A model generated the notes under the pieces. The model saw only the letters and a program-made list of their open reading frames with translations. It searched no databases and was not told the DNA's origin. Below, piece by piece: positions 1 to 13,167 of a stretch of DNA of 64,000 nt (its first letter is position 1; each line of letters opens with the position of its first letter). The DNA comes from Raphanus sativus (lineage: Eukaryota; Streptophyta; Magnoliopsida; Brassicales; Brassicaceae): NCBI RefSeq assembly GCF_000801105.2, contig NC_079516.1, forward strand, positions 45,426,908 to 45,490,907, given 5' to 3'. A program made the translations under genes and the position numbers.

Positions 1-840
1 GGTCTAGCCGAGAAACAAAATCTTGACGGGCAAATCATTGGAAAAATTGTCTTGATGGATTATCTAATTAATAGTAGAACTTTTTTTCAGATAACGCACT
101 GTATACACTAACTTTTTTTGCTTTCATACATTTTTTAAAGAAGCACCTTGGTCCTTGGAATTTAAATAACAACGTTTGCAGAAAAAAAGAACTCAAATAA
201 CAGAAGAAGTAAAGATATCATAAAACTAAAATATAACAGTAAATTTGGAAAGGATATGAGAGATAGTTTCAGCCTTCACACTGCCTCTCGAGTGTGCCGA
301 TACCACTAATGCTCTTTGTTAGAGCCTTCCATATAAATATAAAAATGTCTGAATCTTTGGCATCGCTTTCATTTTCCAGAGTTTTGTCAACAACCTCTTT
401 CAAACGGTGTCAAAGCAGTGTGCTGAGTAATCTTCATTTTCAGGTAGAATTTGTTGGTTTAAACATCATTTGCACTCCAAAATGGACATATTCCACTCTT
501 TATATCCCTTTTACAAAGATTGCCACCACTTTATTGATAAGAAAAAGCCAACCCCATTCCTTCTCCACCTAAACGTGAAATTTATCTCTAATTGGTCAAA
601 ATAAATTACTTTTATAACCAAAAAAAAAGATTTCTAAAGTGGTGCCTAATGGTTTTGATATTCGTTTTACTAGTAGTATTTTTTAAATCGGCCAGATTTT
701 TTGGAAGAAAATGTAACTCACATATCACCATCAAAAGAGAATTCAGCGAAGTGAAGGAAAAAAAATGTAATCCACAAAATGGTAGAAACACGAAAATGTC
801 AAAGCTATGGAAAAGAGAGAGAGAGAGGTGGATTGGTAAA
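1..840. other. AT-rich intergenic DNA, no gene recognised
   Basis: The segment lies downstream of the CSN2 stop codon on the minus strand, so its right part probably includes the CSN2 3' UTR. Short open frames are present on both strands, but none has a recognisable domain or convincing splice context. I see no transposon termini. Confidence 0.5.
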
Positions 841-2963
841 TTAACAGACTCGGTTGGTGATACTCATGGAAAGAGACTTGAGCTGTGTGTTCCATTTATC
901 AACCGCCTTGTGAAGTTTCCTTCCATTAGCACTGTCACCTCTCAGCAAGTAACGGTTGATCTCATCAATGTGTCCATCGATTCGGCTGTCCAGTATAAGC
1001 GACACCAGCAGCTCCGTCACATCCTTCTCTGGCACGTTAAGCTCCTTCGATATGAAAGGGATCCCGATCTTTGTGTAGGGCTTTATCAGCTTCAGCAACA
1101 CCTGTGTCCTCACCTTCTTCAGCAGATCTTCCATGTAGTTTCTGATGAATGGATCGTCCATTATTGTCTTCCGGTTATTCTACATTCCAAGACTATCCCA
1201 TTTTAGTAAACCATCGTTTTGATAAGATATAACAACAACTCGATAAAACTTGCAACTTTATTTACCTTGAGTATTTTCTCAAACTCTATGATTTCGTTTC
1301 GTTGATAGGCTGCTACCAGATTCGTCATAGCCAAGATCTCAGGGTCGTTTTTGTACCTTTAGAAATAGACAAAGCATATAAAGCAAAGAACAGAAATGGG
1401 TTTTTAAGATAATAATAAAACTGACTTACGGCTTTGCCTCTTGACCGTCAAATGGATTCACTTCTGACTCCATCAGCATATTCGCAAGAACAAGATACCT
1501 TTTACATAAAAATACATTAAACTTTAATAAGATGGATGCTAGGCCAAGACCACCCTATAAGAAACTCAACATGTGCCTAAAGTAAAATCTTAAAAGGTAG
1601 TGCCTTTGCCTTGTTCATCATACCCCATAATATCTTGTTTGGTTAAATAATCAAATGAGGAGATGAGAAGAAACATACTTTAAGCACTGAATACGCCTTT
1701 GGTTGCCAGCTTCATCATAATTTTTGAAAGCCTCAAAGAAGTCAGTGGCCGCTTCAGCCCACTGACGTTCGGCCATGTGCATCTTGCCACCACACTCGCG
1801 GATAATACCCATGATCCTAGGATGAGGAATAGCAGATTTGATAGCAAGTGCTTTCTGGTACAGTTGCTGCCATTCACTCACAAAGAAGTGTGTTAGTAGT
1901 CACAAAAGTTAAAAAAAGAGATTATCATTACGCAACAACAAAGCGGATGGATCTTATTAATAAACCTTGAGCTTTTTGTTGTCCTTAGTTTCAGTGTAAA
2001 TCTGAATTTCAATGGCATAAACCTCAAGCAGCTGACTTCCTTTCTTCTGATCATCCGTCCCATCTTCCTTTTGACAAGACTTATGCAGTTCCTTCAGGAT
2101 CTGGCAAAACAAACAATCAAAAACACCTCTTTACTACTACACATAGTACTAAAGTTTCAACGAAAAGGTCTTTTATACCTTAGTCATCCGTCTGTATTCA
2201 CCAATGTCAAACCAGATGTTGCACAGTTTAAGATTCGTCTTGAACCAGAGTCTCTGCCAAAAACAAAACAAAAAAACAAAGTCACATATCCCCACCCAGA
2301 CCACCACCATTGAGAAGAACAAAAAAAAAAAAAAGACCTCATTCTTAGCCTCCTCAAGGGCAGTCAAGGTGGTCTGATAAAACTCCTGAAGGAGACCAGT
2401 GTTCTGGCTAGCAGACCCAGAGACGAAATCCATAATACTGTTTATACACTTCTCGCTGTAGTTCCTCGTCACCGCCGACTTGATATACGTAAGCATCTCT
2501 CTATACGCATCCATCATCTCTCTGTACTTCCCCAAACGATAGTATATCTTCACCGTCTGCTTCAGCGCTTTGAAACCCCTTTAAAAGCAAAAAAAAAAAA
2601 AACAAATCTTTCTTCTTTAAGTCATTCTGAAGAATTAATTAATTACCTACAAAAAAAACAACAATAGGGATATTCTTCTTACCACTCAGCCTTGTCAGGC
2701 TCCATCTTAACAACCTCGGCGAAGCCGGAGAGAGCCTCCTCGGGGTCGGTCTCGACATTGCCTTTGGAGTTGTAATACTGGTTCTCGATGTCGACGTCTT
2801 GCTCCTCCTGCTCCTCGTCTGAGTACTCGAATCCGTAGTCCTCCATATCCGCATCTACACAAAAAATCAAAGTCCCGATTTGGGGGAACTTAGAACCCTA
2901 AACGTTTTTCTGCAGTTAGGAGATTTAGAAGGAAACGAAAAGAGAAACAAGACCTGAAGCCAT
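841..2963 (-). CDS. CSN2: COP9 signalosome complex subunit 2 (CSN2/FUS12 orthologue)
   Basis: CSN2 is a core subunit of the eight-subunit COP9 signalosome, which removes NEDD8/RUB from cullin-RING ubiquitin ligases; loss in Arabidopsis gives the fusca seedling phenotype (family knowledge). I read nine coding exons on the minus strand: 2954-2963, 2683-2854, 2338-2578, 2179-2253, 1966-2100, 1679-1866, 1430-1498, 1266-1356 and 841-1179. All introns are GT-AG. They total 1320 nt, 439 codons plus stop, the same length I recall for the Arabidopsis protein. The first exon is only 10 nt (ATG GCT TCA G), so a naive ORF search misses the start. The N terminus is acidic ([14 protein letters not shown]), followed by helical repeats ([20 protein letters not shown]), and the C-terminal third is a PCI/winged-helix region ([20 protein letters not shown]). 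No lesion is seen. A TGGGCC motif lies about 150 bp upstream. Confidence 0.97.
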
Positions 2964-3706
2964 AATTGATCAGATGAAGAGATAAACTAGAGACGGAGGC
3001 GGAGCAGAGAGTAGAAGAATTCGATCGGAGATGAGATTGGGTAGGGCACAGAGGGGAAGCAAGGAACGAGAGAAGAAGAAGAGGTTTATTTGCGACTTCT
3101 TTTTCTTTTATATTGGGCCGAGTTTGCATAAACTGCTTTTTCTACATGCATGTTTTGATTTATTTATTAATGACAAATCTAATCATCTTTATTTCTTTCA
3201 CAATAAAATTGTAAGATTTCGATATTTATTTCCTTTTTTCAAGTTTAGTTAAATATTAGCTAAGCAAACAAATTGCATAAGACTTTTGGATAAATATTAA
3301 GATTTTTCTTCTAAAAGAGGTAGAATAGTCTCTTTTTTTTTTATCAAATTCCTAAACACTCAAGTTCTATCGTTTTTCCAAAACATTCTATTTTTATGAA
3401 TCCATATCCTCAAGTGAAACACCACATTAACACAATTTTTTGAAGATTCACAAATCTTCCATATTTTATTTTCTTATTATTTGGATCAAATATTTTAGCA
3501 TAACATAAATAATCCTATGAAGGACTGGTGTATAAATAACTCAAGAGTTCAAAGAAACTGTCGATAGAAACAAGACGAAGGAGTCCAAACGGTTCATGAG
3601 AAAATGCAGTGATTTGCCCCTCAGAGGCAAATTTTAAAGTTTTACAACAGAAACACCAGACGATGCATCATTACACCATATCTAATCTTGACCCATTTTT
3701 ATCAGT
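2964..3706. other. CSN2 upstream region and PAG1 3' flank
   Basis: This 0.74-kb interval separates the CSN2 start codon from the PAG1 stop codon; both genes are on the minus strand. The part nearest CSN2 is purine-rich on the plus strand and likely holds its 5' UTR and promoter. The rest is AT-rich without a recognisable gene. Confidence 0.6.
3114..3119. promoter_or_regulatory. site II-type element (TGGGCC) upstream of CSN2
   Basis: The hexamer TGGGCC lies about 150 bp upstream of the CSN2 start codon. TGGGCY 'site II' motifs are common in promoters of plant housekeeping genes. The assignment rests on motif and position only. Confidence 0.35.
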
Positions 3707-5417
3707 TTAGTCAGCATCCATCTCCTCAAGCGCAGTTTTGGCTGCCGTCTTTGCTTCTTCTAGAAGATCATCAGGGACCTAAGAATAAGTCCAGTTTTAT
3801 GTGTTATAATGGGAAAGCTTTTGAACGACATTATTTTTTGAAATCATCAGTAAGCAGAGAGCATTGTAATTTTACCTTCTGGTGCTCTCTTTTTGACTCC
3901 TCGCAAATCCAGCTCATCTCCAATTCAAAAGCCTTGTCTTTGGCTTCATCGTGTAGCTTGTAAATGCTGCACATTGAGACTCAACATTAGATCTTGCAAA
4001 GAATGATCCTTTGAGGAGGTTGCATCACAAATAGTATACTACTGAAAAATGAACTACTCACATTTTTGCAACTTCAATAACGCCTTCTTTGCATGTCATC
4101 TCAGATAACTTCAATTTCTCAATTTCCCTGCAAGAAATAATGATCCATAAAAAACACTTGAATGAATACGTAAAATAACAACGCCTTTTAGTTGAAACAA
4201 ATCCAGAAACATATGTTGCAAAGCTATAATTCCATTCATTCACTGACAAGTTGAATTGATCAGCCCTAGTGGAACTAGGTAACTACTACACAAATCCACT
4301 ACGAGATGATAGATAAGATTGCAGGAAACAGCTTACGTTTTAGCAGCTTGTTTTCCTTTGCCAATTGCAGCACCAAAGTATCTCTGCAGGGTAACGACGT
4401 CAGAATTAAAGAAAAAAAAGACGCTACAATTGAAAACAGGTATATCTCTGACCAGAAGGAGATGTAATGACTTACATATGAAATACCGGATGGCTCAATC
4501 ATGTACAATTGGGGTCCATCTTTATCATAACCTCCAAGAATGACTCCACAACCAAAAGGCCTTGAAAAATAAAATAAAATCGTTTAAACTTTTGCATTCA
4601 AGCAGGAGAAATACAAGAGGGCAAAGAGACAAACCTAAGCCACCAATAGAGAGTGCATAAATGAACATAACTTGCAACACGCTCCGAAAGTTCCTTCACA
4701 GGTACAGCGTCGCCATAAACACTACATTTGAAAAAAAGTCCAGTCAAGAAAGCACTCACACACAGGATAGGCATAAAAAAAAGCAACTTTAACAACAGCA
4801 AAAAAAAAAAAAAAATCAATCTGAACTGATGCTTTCGAGTGAGTGAGTGAGTTACCTCTCGTAGCTTCTGGCTTCAGATTTAGCACGTGCAACAATTTGC
4901 CTCCCATCAGCAGCAAGTCCAGCAACAGCCTGACATGAGAAACGCCTTTTTAAGACCGACCAAAGAACACACAGCAATTAGAAAGGTAAAAACAAGGATT
5001 ATAATTACCATGCCAGCATGACGATGAACAGAATGGATCCTCCGGTTGGAACCCGGTAGCATCATCTTAGATGCAATGAGCTTCTCCACACCCTTCAAAA
5101 TATTTTATTTTAAAAAAAAACACTCAGTAAAAGACCAATCCTTTTTCTTATATATTGTGTTTCAAAAGGAGAAGGAAGAAACGAACCATTACAATCCCGT
5201 CCTTGCACTTGATTCCAACTACAGTTCTGCCACAAAAGAAAAAAAAAACCTAATTCCGTGTTGTCTGAATCGGATCTAAGGAAAAGAGAGAGAGAGGATG
5301 AAGAGTAACTAACCCACTGTTGTCGACAGCTTTGGCGGCGTACTCGATCTGGAAAACACGGCCATCGGGAGAGAAGGTCGTGACTGAGAGATCGTATCCA
5401 GTTCCAATGCTACTCAT
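3707..5417 (-). CDS. PAG1: 20S proteasome subunit alpha-7 (alpha type-3), PAG1 orthologue
   Basis: This is an alpha-ring subunit of the 20S proteasome core; alpha subunits gate the proteolytic chamber and are non-catalytic. Ten exons on the minus strand: 5314-5417, 5187-5226, 5009-5092, 4856-4929, 4635-4721, 4476-4560, 4337-4383, 4062-4127, 3876-3966 and 3707-3778. They total 750 nt (249 aa plus stop), the length I recall for Arabidopsis PAG1. The N terminus [20 protein letters not shown] carries the alpha-subunit signature (YD...TFSPDGR.FQIEYA). Other diagnostic stretches are [20 protein letters not shown] and [20 protein letters not shown]. The acidic tail ends EEMDAD. All splice sites are GT-AG and the frame is unbroken. 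It lies between CSN2 and AGO4 as in Arabidopsis, but CAM5 is absent between PAG1 and AGO4. Confidence 0.97.
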
Positions 5418-6240
5418 CTTCTTCTTCTTCAACTGTTGTTTGCTCCTCTTCTCTCTCTCGCGATTTAAGAAGGATCGGAGAATGGGGGGTTTTCTTTCTT
5501 CTCAAGCCAGAATAGCTTCTAAAGTTCTCGGGTATCAAAACGATCCGGGTTATAAATCGGGTGGGTCTATTTCTAGACTATCGGGCTTTACTCTTGGCCC
5601 ATTATGTTTCTTTTTCTGATTACATCCTTTTATTTTAAAAGAAGAAAAAAAAACAAAAGGCTTTGGGGCTTGGCTATTCAGCAGTTACTTTTTCATTGAG
5701 TTTTGATTCATCGGTCAGATATTTATTTATGCAAGGTCTCCTCTAGTTGATGAAGTAATTTCACAAGACCACCCAACCAATCAAAACAAGATTGGGAAAA
5801 TATTGAGAATTTATTTTATCCAAACCTTTTGGTTCTTCGTTTAGAAGTACTGCCTACAACGCTAATTTGAGTAGGATATGTAGTTTGTTTGGGGGTTATA
5901 GTTTCGTTAAAGTAGCAAAAGCTATTGAAACAAAAGCATCACTTGCTAAAGCTTAGAGATCTACAATAAGTCGTCTAGAAACATCCCTGATAGAGAGAGA
6001 GAGTTAAGGCCTTAGGGGTAAAAACATATTATTTCAATCCCCAAAGGCAGGCAGCATGGCTTAGCGAAAAGTCACAGAAAACAAAACATAACAAGCCTTT
6101 AGTTTCGTTGCCTTTAAACCGAGAAAGATGATCCTAAGGTGAAAGTTTTGAAAGCCGATTACTACTACTTAATTACTAAGAGAGAGCCAAGTTGGGGGGA
6201 ATAACAGACAGCTGCACATTAGAGAAGATGCTTCTTCGAC
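5418..6240. other. PAG1 upstream region and AGO4 3' flank
   Basis: The interval runs between the PAG1 start and the AGO4 stop codon, both genes on the minus strand. The first 200 bp contains a TGGGCC site II motif in reverse orientation. The remainder is AT-rich, likely including the AGO4 3' UTR. No calmodulin gene or other coding signal is seen, although CAM5 sits between these two genes in Arabidopsis (from memory). Confidence 0.55.
5596..5601. promoter_or_regulatory. site II-type element (GGCCCA) upstream of PAG1
   Basis: GGCCCA on the plus strand is TGGGCC on the PAG1 sense strand, about 180 bp upstream of its start codon. The motif class is typical of housekeeping and proteasome promoters in plants; the functional role here is inferred. 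Confidence 0.35.
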
Positions 6241-9200
6241 CTAACAGAAGAACATGGAGTTGGCAACGTTGTCTTTGAGTTTCGGGAGCTGCGCAACAGA
6301 GACTGGTCCTGGAGCTGTCACGCCACCATGGCTTGAGGACGTCTCAGACTGATCTTCGAACTTCATGAACGTTCCTAGCTGAGCAGCTGCCAAGTGCGCA
6401 TAGCAGATCGGTGCAACTGCAAATAAACAAAATAAAAGTCAGTTCTTAACAGAAAGAAAAATATGGAGACTCTAAAAATCAAAAGTAGTAGTCAGTCAGT
6501 TGACTTACCAACAGAAATGGCGGTCGTGCTTCTTTGGTACCTGAAGAATATTGACAAAAGAAAGAAATGAGATAATAATCTGTCATCAATCAATCACAAT
6601 AGAAGGGCAATAAAAGGTACATACACGTAAGAGAGGGAGTGGACTAGTTCTTGGAGTTCATCAGGTGAGAAATTAATCTCATCATACAGGACATGGTAAT
6701 GTGTAGGACGAGTTGTTCCCTAAGTTCAGTAGTACACAAAACGCTTGAGAAACAAAACACCAGTAGCCATCAAACAAATGTAGTTTCCAAGAAGAGTTTA
6801 GATGATACTTACAATCATTCCAGCGTGCGCACAGAGATAGAAGTCATTGTTCTTCGGGTGACAGATTTTGCTGTCGATTATTGTCCCTGCAGAAACAAAA
6901 CAAAACAGACATAAAAATGAGATCGTGCATGTATGTATGTGCTATAATGATAAAGATTTTAACCAATCACCTGGGGGAACGTTGTCGGGAGAGCTCGTCT
7001 GGAAAAACTTGGTGTGGTGATTCTTCTGAGCCACCAGCAAGAGGAATTTCGGGTTCCAATTCTCATCTAGAAGCTTGCATGCCTGAGGAAAGATAGATGT
7101 AATAAAGTTTCCGATACAATAAGACACTGTTTTTGAACTTTTGTATTTTTTCAGTTACCTCTATGATCTGGTCGAGTTCAATGTTCAGAACCTGGTTGAA
7201 CTGAGATTCACTAACACCATCCCTAGAAAGCATTAAGACATATAAACAATCGATTAGAGAAAAAAATTAAAGAACGGGAAATATGATGAAGATCCAGGAG
7301 AACTGCGGATGTAATAAAGTAAATTACCTGAAGATTATGATATGCTCAGGCTTTCTCTTACCAGAGCTGGCATAGAAATCTACCAGTAACTCCCTGCAAA
7401 TCAACAAACGAAAATACATAAATATTTATAAGAAAAATGGAGCTCATGCAAGACTCAACAGTAAGAAAGAAAAAACACATAAGAGTTGGTTAATCACTTG
7501 ATAATGCCATCGTCTTCAGTTCCATTTTTCTTCACGAGGGACTCAATCATCTCAGCCTTGGAAGGCTGAGTGCGAACAGATGCTCTGTACTTGGAGATTA
7601 GAGGCCACTGCCTAGAACTCACCACCTAAAATTAAAACCATATAAACAAGACAAGTAAATATCAGTATCAAAAGGCTGATACAATAACCCAAACACTATA
7701 TATAGAAAGAGTATTTGAGTAATATATATTACAGCAGCAATGGAGGGGACATCAGACTGTCCAGGAGATCCATGCGAAACATCCATTCCAAGGATGATGG
7801 TTGGAACCTTGGAGATGACCGTGAAGGCCGGAGTTCGCTCAACGCTTAACAAGGAGTTCAAGCCTCCCAACTGTAATAATGTACATGCATCAGAGATTGA
7901 ACACAAGAAGCAAATGAAAAGGGGAGAGAAAGACAAGAGTTATCACCTTTGCGTTGATCTTCAGAAGACAGTTTGTAAGATATTGATCATTCGGTTGCCT
8001 CACTGGAGCCATGCATTGAGTGACAATGCCGTATTCGGTTAGATTTTTCTTCTTCCATGGGCCTGAGGGAAGAATTCAATGTTTTTAACAAAGGAACAAC
8101 TTGCTGACTGTATGCAACAAACATCATCATAAGAGAGATCTAACCATAAATGTCACAGTTCTTCCTCTCGGGGAGTAGGCAAAGAATGAACTGTGGAGCG
8201 CCAGGGAGCTTAGACTGGATCTCTTCAAACATCTTCTCCACACGAATAAGAGTAGGAGCACGGCGAAACTGATGACCTTCCTCAAATACATCGAAAGGAG
8301 GAGCGATTTCCTGTCACAAAATACAAACAGAAGCAGTTATAATATATGTTAATTGATCACACACAAGTTTTCAAGAACAAAAAGAATAGATGGGTCCAAC
8401 TTACAACTCCTTTCATTCCACCAATTCGCATTAGATCATCAACCAGTTGGCGTACATTACAGCGAGCAGAGAAATTTGCAACAGCCCATTTGTCAATCTT
8501 GGTTGGCTCAACAAATTGCTGCTCAACAAAAGGGAATCAGATTATCTTAACATGAAAGCAAATACAAAGAACGGCGGAGAGAAGAAACAGCACCTTGTTG
8601 TTGAAATTCCAGCGTCCATTTCGTGGAAACAGTTCATCTCCGCGACCCATTTTCAGCTGCCAGTCAAAGAAAACAAAGATGAAATAAACTGTGTATGCAA
8701 TAAGGCAGTTTAACAAGTCAACCGAGCAAATTGTACCCATACCTTAGGAGCTTGCAGGACACGTCCCTCCACTTGAGTAAAGTTGGAGCTAATAGAAATG
8801 CCACAGGAACGCAGGAGAGGTTCAGTGTCATAGTTGCTCACTTTAAGTGCCTGAAAAAAATAAACCAAAGATATAAAACTTCCAGTCCTCTGACAAACTA
8901 AACAGAACAGTTATGAGACAGTTGGGACACTTTACTTTGGACAGAACATTCATCCTCTCCTGGGGTTTCTGTCTAGATTTCTCCACAAGGGCAGATCTTT
9001 GGAAAGTGTTCAGCGCTTTTGTGTACCTCTGAAGGGGAATTAAAGTGCAGTGCTGCAAAAAGTTCAACAGGATGACATACATTAGCATCAATTTCAATAA
9101 TACCCTATACCAACATTGCTGAGTAAAAGAGGCAAACCTCGAGAGGAATATAGGTCGGACGCTTTGGTTTCCCAACATTGATGCACGGCAAATCCGCAGA

Positions 9201-10870
9201 ATACTGCAGCTCCAGGTTCCGCTCTCTGAGGAAGTAGTCATACACCGATATTTCAACAGTTTCAGACTCTCCGTTTTCATTCTTCGGTGCGTTCCTTGGC
9301 CTATATTCAAACCTAGACAAGGTAACAAACAAACATCAGAACAATCTAACTTTGAGAGGGATCACAATGTCAGCAAACTAAAACAAAAATAAACGGATGT
9401 TGAGTGAATAGCATCTTACATCTGTTCCCTGCAAGGCTTGTCGCTCATTCCGGTGATCCTGTACTCCTGGTTTGAGGGGCTGACTTTAATCCTAAGGTTT
9501 TTGAGCGTCCTTTTCGCCTGTTGAAAACACCAAATTAAATTAGACCTAAAACAAAAGGGTACGGAACCTGCTTAGACCATGACAGACATAGCCACACATC
9601 ATTTATCAGATTACCTTAGACCAGTCAACAGTAAACGGATCGTTTACGCCTTGGTTAGCAATAACAAAATCAACAAGCGGACCAGGCTTGATTATCATTG
9701 TGGTTGTAACATCTGGCATAAGAACCAAACAAAAAAAACATTAGTCACTACATCATTGCTGCAAAAGAAAGGAAACACACATCAAACATCAAGAACGTGT
9801 GAAATACTTACCCATGTTAAGGGACATTCCACCCTGTGTTGTCCGGAAACTCGAGTGGAATCCTCTACATCCCAAGATGTTACCACCAACTGGTTCGCAG
9901 TTACTCGGGTCATTGTGGAAAAACGATTGTCTCACAAGAAGGCAGCCTCTGCAGTTTTTTTTCCGAAGTTATTAGAAAGACAAAACAAAGATACAAGATC
10001 ATCAAAAAGAACATTTACACTTACTGTCTAGCAGCATGTTGACGTAAGATGATATCCAAAACCCTAATGGCCTCCTGTGACTGCTCAGATTCCTGGCCTC
10101 GCATAGCATTAGCAAGAGCTTGTAGAGGGATCTTGGCGGCATAACTGATCTCGACTCTAAAGCTTTTGGAGCGGTTAGGTCGACGCAGTCTTTTCCTATC
10201 ACCATCACTTTGCTCTTCGTTCCCATTATTGGGGCTTGCATTTCCATTAGTCCTGCTCATAAAATTCTCAAATCAGAACCAGAAACTCAAGTACTCAAAT
10301 GAAAAGCCAATGTGATAACTTTTACCTGGTTGAAGATACTTCCTCAAGAACAACAGAGAAGTCCATCTTGTTACTAGGCAAAGCTCCAAACGTAAACAAT
10401 GTCTTTTCTCCATCGTAGGCAAACTCTTTACCGTCAAGATCAGAATGGTAAGTCTCATGGACCTTGTCTAGGATCTTTCTTCCAACACCTTTTTGTTCAA
10501 CAGGACGCCCATCATCATAAAAGAGCGCCACCTGTTCAAGACCACATCATTCATTCAAAGCCAAACTGACAAATAAAATAAACATAAGAGTAGTAAGGGG
10601 GAAACATACACTGTAGTGGTAGAAATGTCCTTGAAGATTAGCGACGTTGACTTTGAAATGATTAGTCAAAAGCGGTATCTTCTGACCCTTTGATCCAAAC
10701 CCGTTACGAGCCATAGGGACTCTCAGGTTTTTCTTCTCAGCAATTTCGGTTTTAATCCGGACTGGCTCAACATTGGGAGGTATGACTGGTGGAGGAGGCG
10801 GCAATGCATCAGTAACACCACTCCCATTTGCTGATTCAAGTTCAGCTCCATTACCGGTAGTAGAATCCAT
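6241..10870 (-). CDS. AGO4: ARGONAUTE 4 (RNA-directed DNA methylation effector)
   Basis: AGO4 binds 24-nt siRNAs in the nucleus and guides DNA methylation with Pol V and DRM2 (family knowledge). I read 22 coding exons on the minus strand: 10610-10870, 10326-10531, 10025-10252, 9812-9948, 9615-9712, 9420-9517, 9138-9312, 8936-9052, 8743-8850, 8594-8656, 8405-8518, 8145-8310, 7947-8062, 7733-7870, 7498-7625, 7328-7393, 7159-7222, 6971-7082, 6813-6886, 6625-6719, 6509-6540 and 6241-6416. The sum is 2772 nt, 923 aa plus stop, one residue shorter than I recall for Arabidopsis. The catalytic triad is intact: Asp in GMDVSHG (about residue 659), Asp in FRDGVSES (about 741) and His in CYAHLAA (about 873). 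The N terminus is Pro-rich ([16 protein letters not shown]); a PAZ region and the [20 protein letters not shown] linker follow. The C terminus ends NVANSMFFC. All junctions are GT-AG, with no premature stop. Confidence 0.97.
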
Positions 10871-10873
10871 GTC

Positions 10874-11588
10874 CTGAAAAAAAAGAAAACCACAAGATAA
10901 AAGCTCAGGTTCCAACATCCAGGCTAAAACTATTCACACATATGAGCAAAAATATGGCTAAATCAACCAAAGATTCCAACTTTAATCCATGAGAACAAAG
11001 ATAGAAGTAAGATCTCTGTATGGCCCTAAAATAAGAATGAACCCAGAAACATTTTTTGTCAGAAAAAAGACGCATGCAAGCGGAGATAAACATGTATGAG
11101 CCCCTGAAAATGTAGCTTTCGTCACATATTAGCCTAAACACACAAAAAAAATCAGAGGGATGAAGCAACAATAACAGTAAAGTAGAAAGCAAAAAAAAAT
11201 TAAAGGGAGATGACGCAACAAAGGAAACATGTATGACCCAAAAAAGTATAAGCTTTCATCACATTACTAGCAAAAAATAAAAGCAGGCTGAGAACATCTA
11301 CAGATTTGTCCGACAGAACCAAAAAAAAACCCATTCAAGTAAAAAACAAACTTTTGAGGATTTAACTCTGAAATCTGCCAAAACATTTTTTTTTTTTAAA
11401 ACAGAAGAAACTGCATGCGAGGCTAGCTGAGAAATCGATGTTATGTGGTTCTTCAGAAAAAGAATTGAAAAAAAAAATTGAAGAAAAAGTAGTCAGATAC
11501 CATACTTATGAGCTAGAGATCATAAACCCTGCAGATATAAGCAAAAATCACCAAAAGCCTAACATTTTCAAAACCCTTAAAATCGTAC
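10874..11588 (-). other. AGO4: probable 5'-UTR intron of AGO4
   Basis: Three bases before the AGO4 ATG is a strong acceptor (T-rich tract then CAG, AG at 10875-10874). Upstream, AG|GTACGA at 11587-11590 is a plausible donor. The upstream UTR exon would then be about 11589-11650. The 0.7 kb between is AT-rich and non-coding. Arabidopsis AGO4 is also, as far as I recall, transcribed with a leader intron. Only transcript data could prove this boundary. Confidence 0.6.
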
Positions 11589-11649
11589 CTATGAAGGTAC
11601 CGATGCAACCCTAGAAATCTCTCTTGTGATTTTTTTTTTCTCAGTGTCT

Positions 11650-11914
11650 CTCTCTCTTTCTTTTTTTACTTAGTAGCTTTGCTTTTCTGCTGAAAGGGAA
11701 AACAATTGGTTAGAATTATATAAATCGAGGTTTATTCGCCCTAACAGTTGCGTTTATCTACGATGCGGTGCACCATAAGTTAACCTACTCTTATGATCTT
11801 GACTGTTCACTGGGTTTACTGTATTTATTGAGTTTTCTCTCGTCTCTTATCTTTACCGTTCGTTAGAATGACTCTGTTCTGTTTATAGGCTTTTCTCGGG
11901 AAAAGTTTTGTCCT
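11650..11914. other. AGO4 promoter-proximal DNA
   Basis: Non-coding DNA upstream of the inferred AGO4 leader exon. It is cut off at 11915 by the retroposon insertion, so AGO4 promoter sequence may continue on the other side from 13180. Confidence 0.4.
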
Positions 11915-11928
11915 AAAGAGAGTTTGTT

Positions 11929-13167
11929 AAACTTTATTGGGTTTTAACTACACCCCAAGAGATTTGGATCTGAAAAAGCTCTCGACGAACGCGTGAAGAC
12001 ATCGTCTTTTTCATCTCCCTCTGGCCGTGACGGCGCGTGCGTCGATTACGGCTCCGTTGCTCTTTGTTTCTTTGCCTCTGACAGATCTTCTCTCCTCAGT
12101 GATATGCTTGTTGCCCTGGTGACGAAAGAATACGGAGTCATTCAGATCTGGTCGTCAGATCTCGATTTGAAGCTTTTCTCTTTTAATCTGGAGTGAAGGT
12201 GAGCTGTAGGAACTTTGGAGTATCTGTAGGGGGTCGGATTTAGTTGGCTTAGGGTTTGGTTGTCCCAATTTTCTCTGTTTGGTGAGGCCCAAAACCTAAC
12301 ATAGTCTGTGTCAGTGGCCGTTGTGGAGGGTACGTGAGGTTTAGCTGCGTTTGTGGTTTGGCGTTTTGTTTGGTCTTGGGAGTGTTGTCTCTGCTCACTG
12401 GAATCATCTCCGGTGGTTGTTGAGCTTTGATGGTCAGAGCCTGTGCCTGCTCTTCGTTTGTTGTGAGAAGAATGGAAGGTGTTAGCTGGTTTGCGGAACG
12501 TATGCTTCATAGTTACTCGATTGCCGGCGAGGTAATCGTGTTAGTTCTGGATTTGGAGTGGTTTTTATCTAGCTACCGGCTGTGTGAATAAGTAGTGTTC
12601 GGGAAGCTTTTAGAGGCTTCGCCGAGAGGTGTTGGTGCCGTGCGTATAAGGCGCGGGGAGAACCTACTCAAGGTCCAATGGCGAGTCTTAGTTGGGATTG
12701 AAAGGTGTTTACAGTGACGGTTAAGGATTCTAACCTCTCTCGATTCAGTTATGTTTTGGTGGTGTTCAAGTGCTTCCAGTCTCCTTCATTGTTCTTCTCA
12801 ATCTGTATTAATTGTTGGTGAGTTTTCGGTAGTTCTATGTGTGGCGTTGGAACGGATTTCTCGGATGGAAGCGCTCGTAGATATTATCTTGCAACTGAAC
12901 TTATTAAGTGTGCATTGCTCTCTCTCTCTCTCTCGTATCCAGTCAGCTTCACCAGTGTTGCAGTCTCATCTATCTCCACCATCCTCCTCATCTTTATTTT
13001 TAATTTTAGTCTAGTGTCTGGTTTCAGTGTTAGTATCAATCTGTGTTTCTGGATGGTGTCCATCACCACCAGCTTATGGCTCCAGAAAGGTTTGATCACC
13101 TTTGCTGGCTTTGTGTACTCCTATTTTCAAGATTAATATAAATCCATCAGATGACAAAAAAAAAAAA
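11929..13167 (+). mobile_element. poly(A)-tailed non-LTR retroposon (LINE-derived, non-autonomous), with target-site duplication
   Basis: The segment ends in a run of about 13 A residues (13156-13168). It is flanked by a direct repeat AAAGAGAGTTTGTT at 11915-11928 and again at 13166-13179 (the leading A bases merge with the tail). This is the hallmark of target-primed reverse transcription, sense strand plus. The body is about 1.24 kb, more GC-rich than its surroundings, and lacks a recognisable reverse transcriptase, so it is either an internally deleted LINE or a non-autonomous retroposon. An open frame of 122 codons on the minus strand (12142-12510) has no recognised domain and is probably fortuitous. 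Insertion is in the AGO4 upstream region. Confidence 0.8.

Noticed and set aside
592..1206. 204-codon frame on the plus strand
   Set aside because: Its right two thirds are antisense to the last CSN2 exon; the left part has no similarity I can see.
12142..12510. 122-codon minus-strand frame inside the first retroposon
   Set aside because: Antisense to the retroposon as defined by its poly(A) tail and without a recognised domain; treated as fortuitous.
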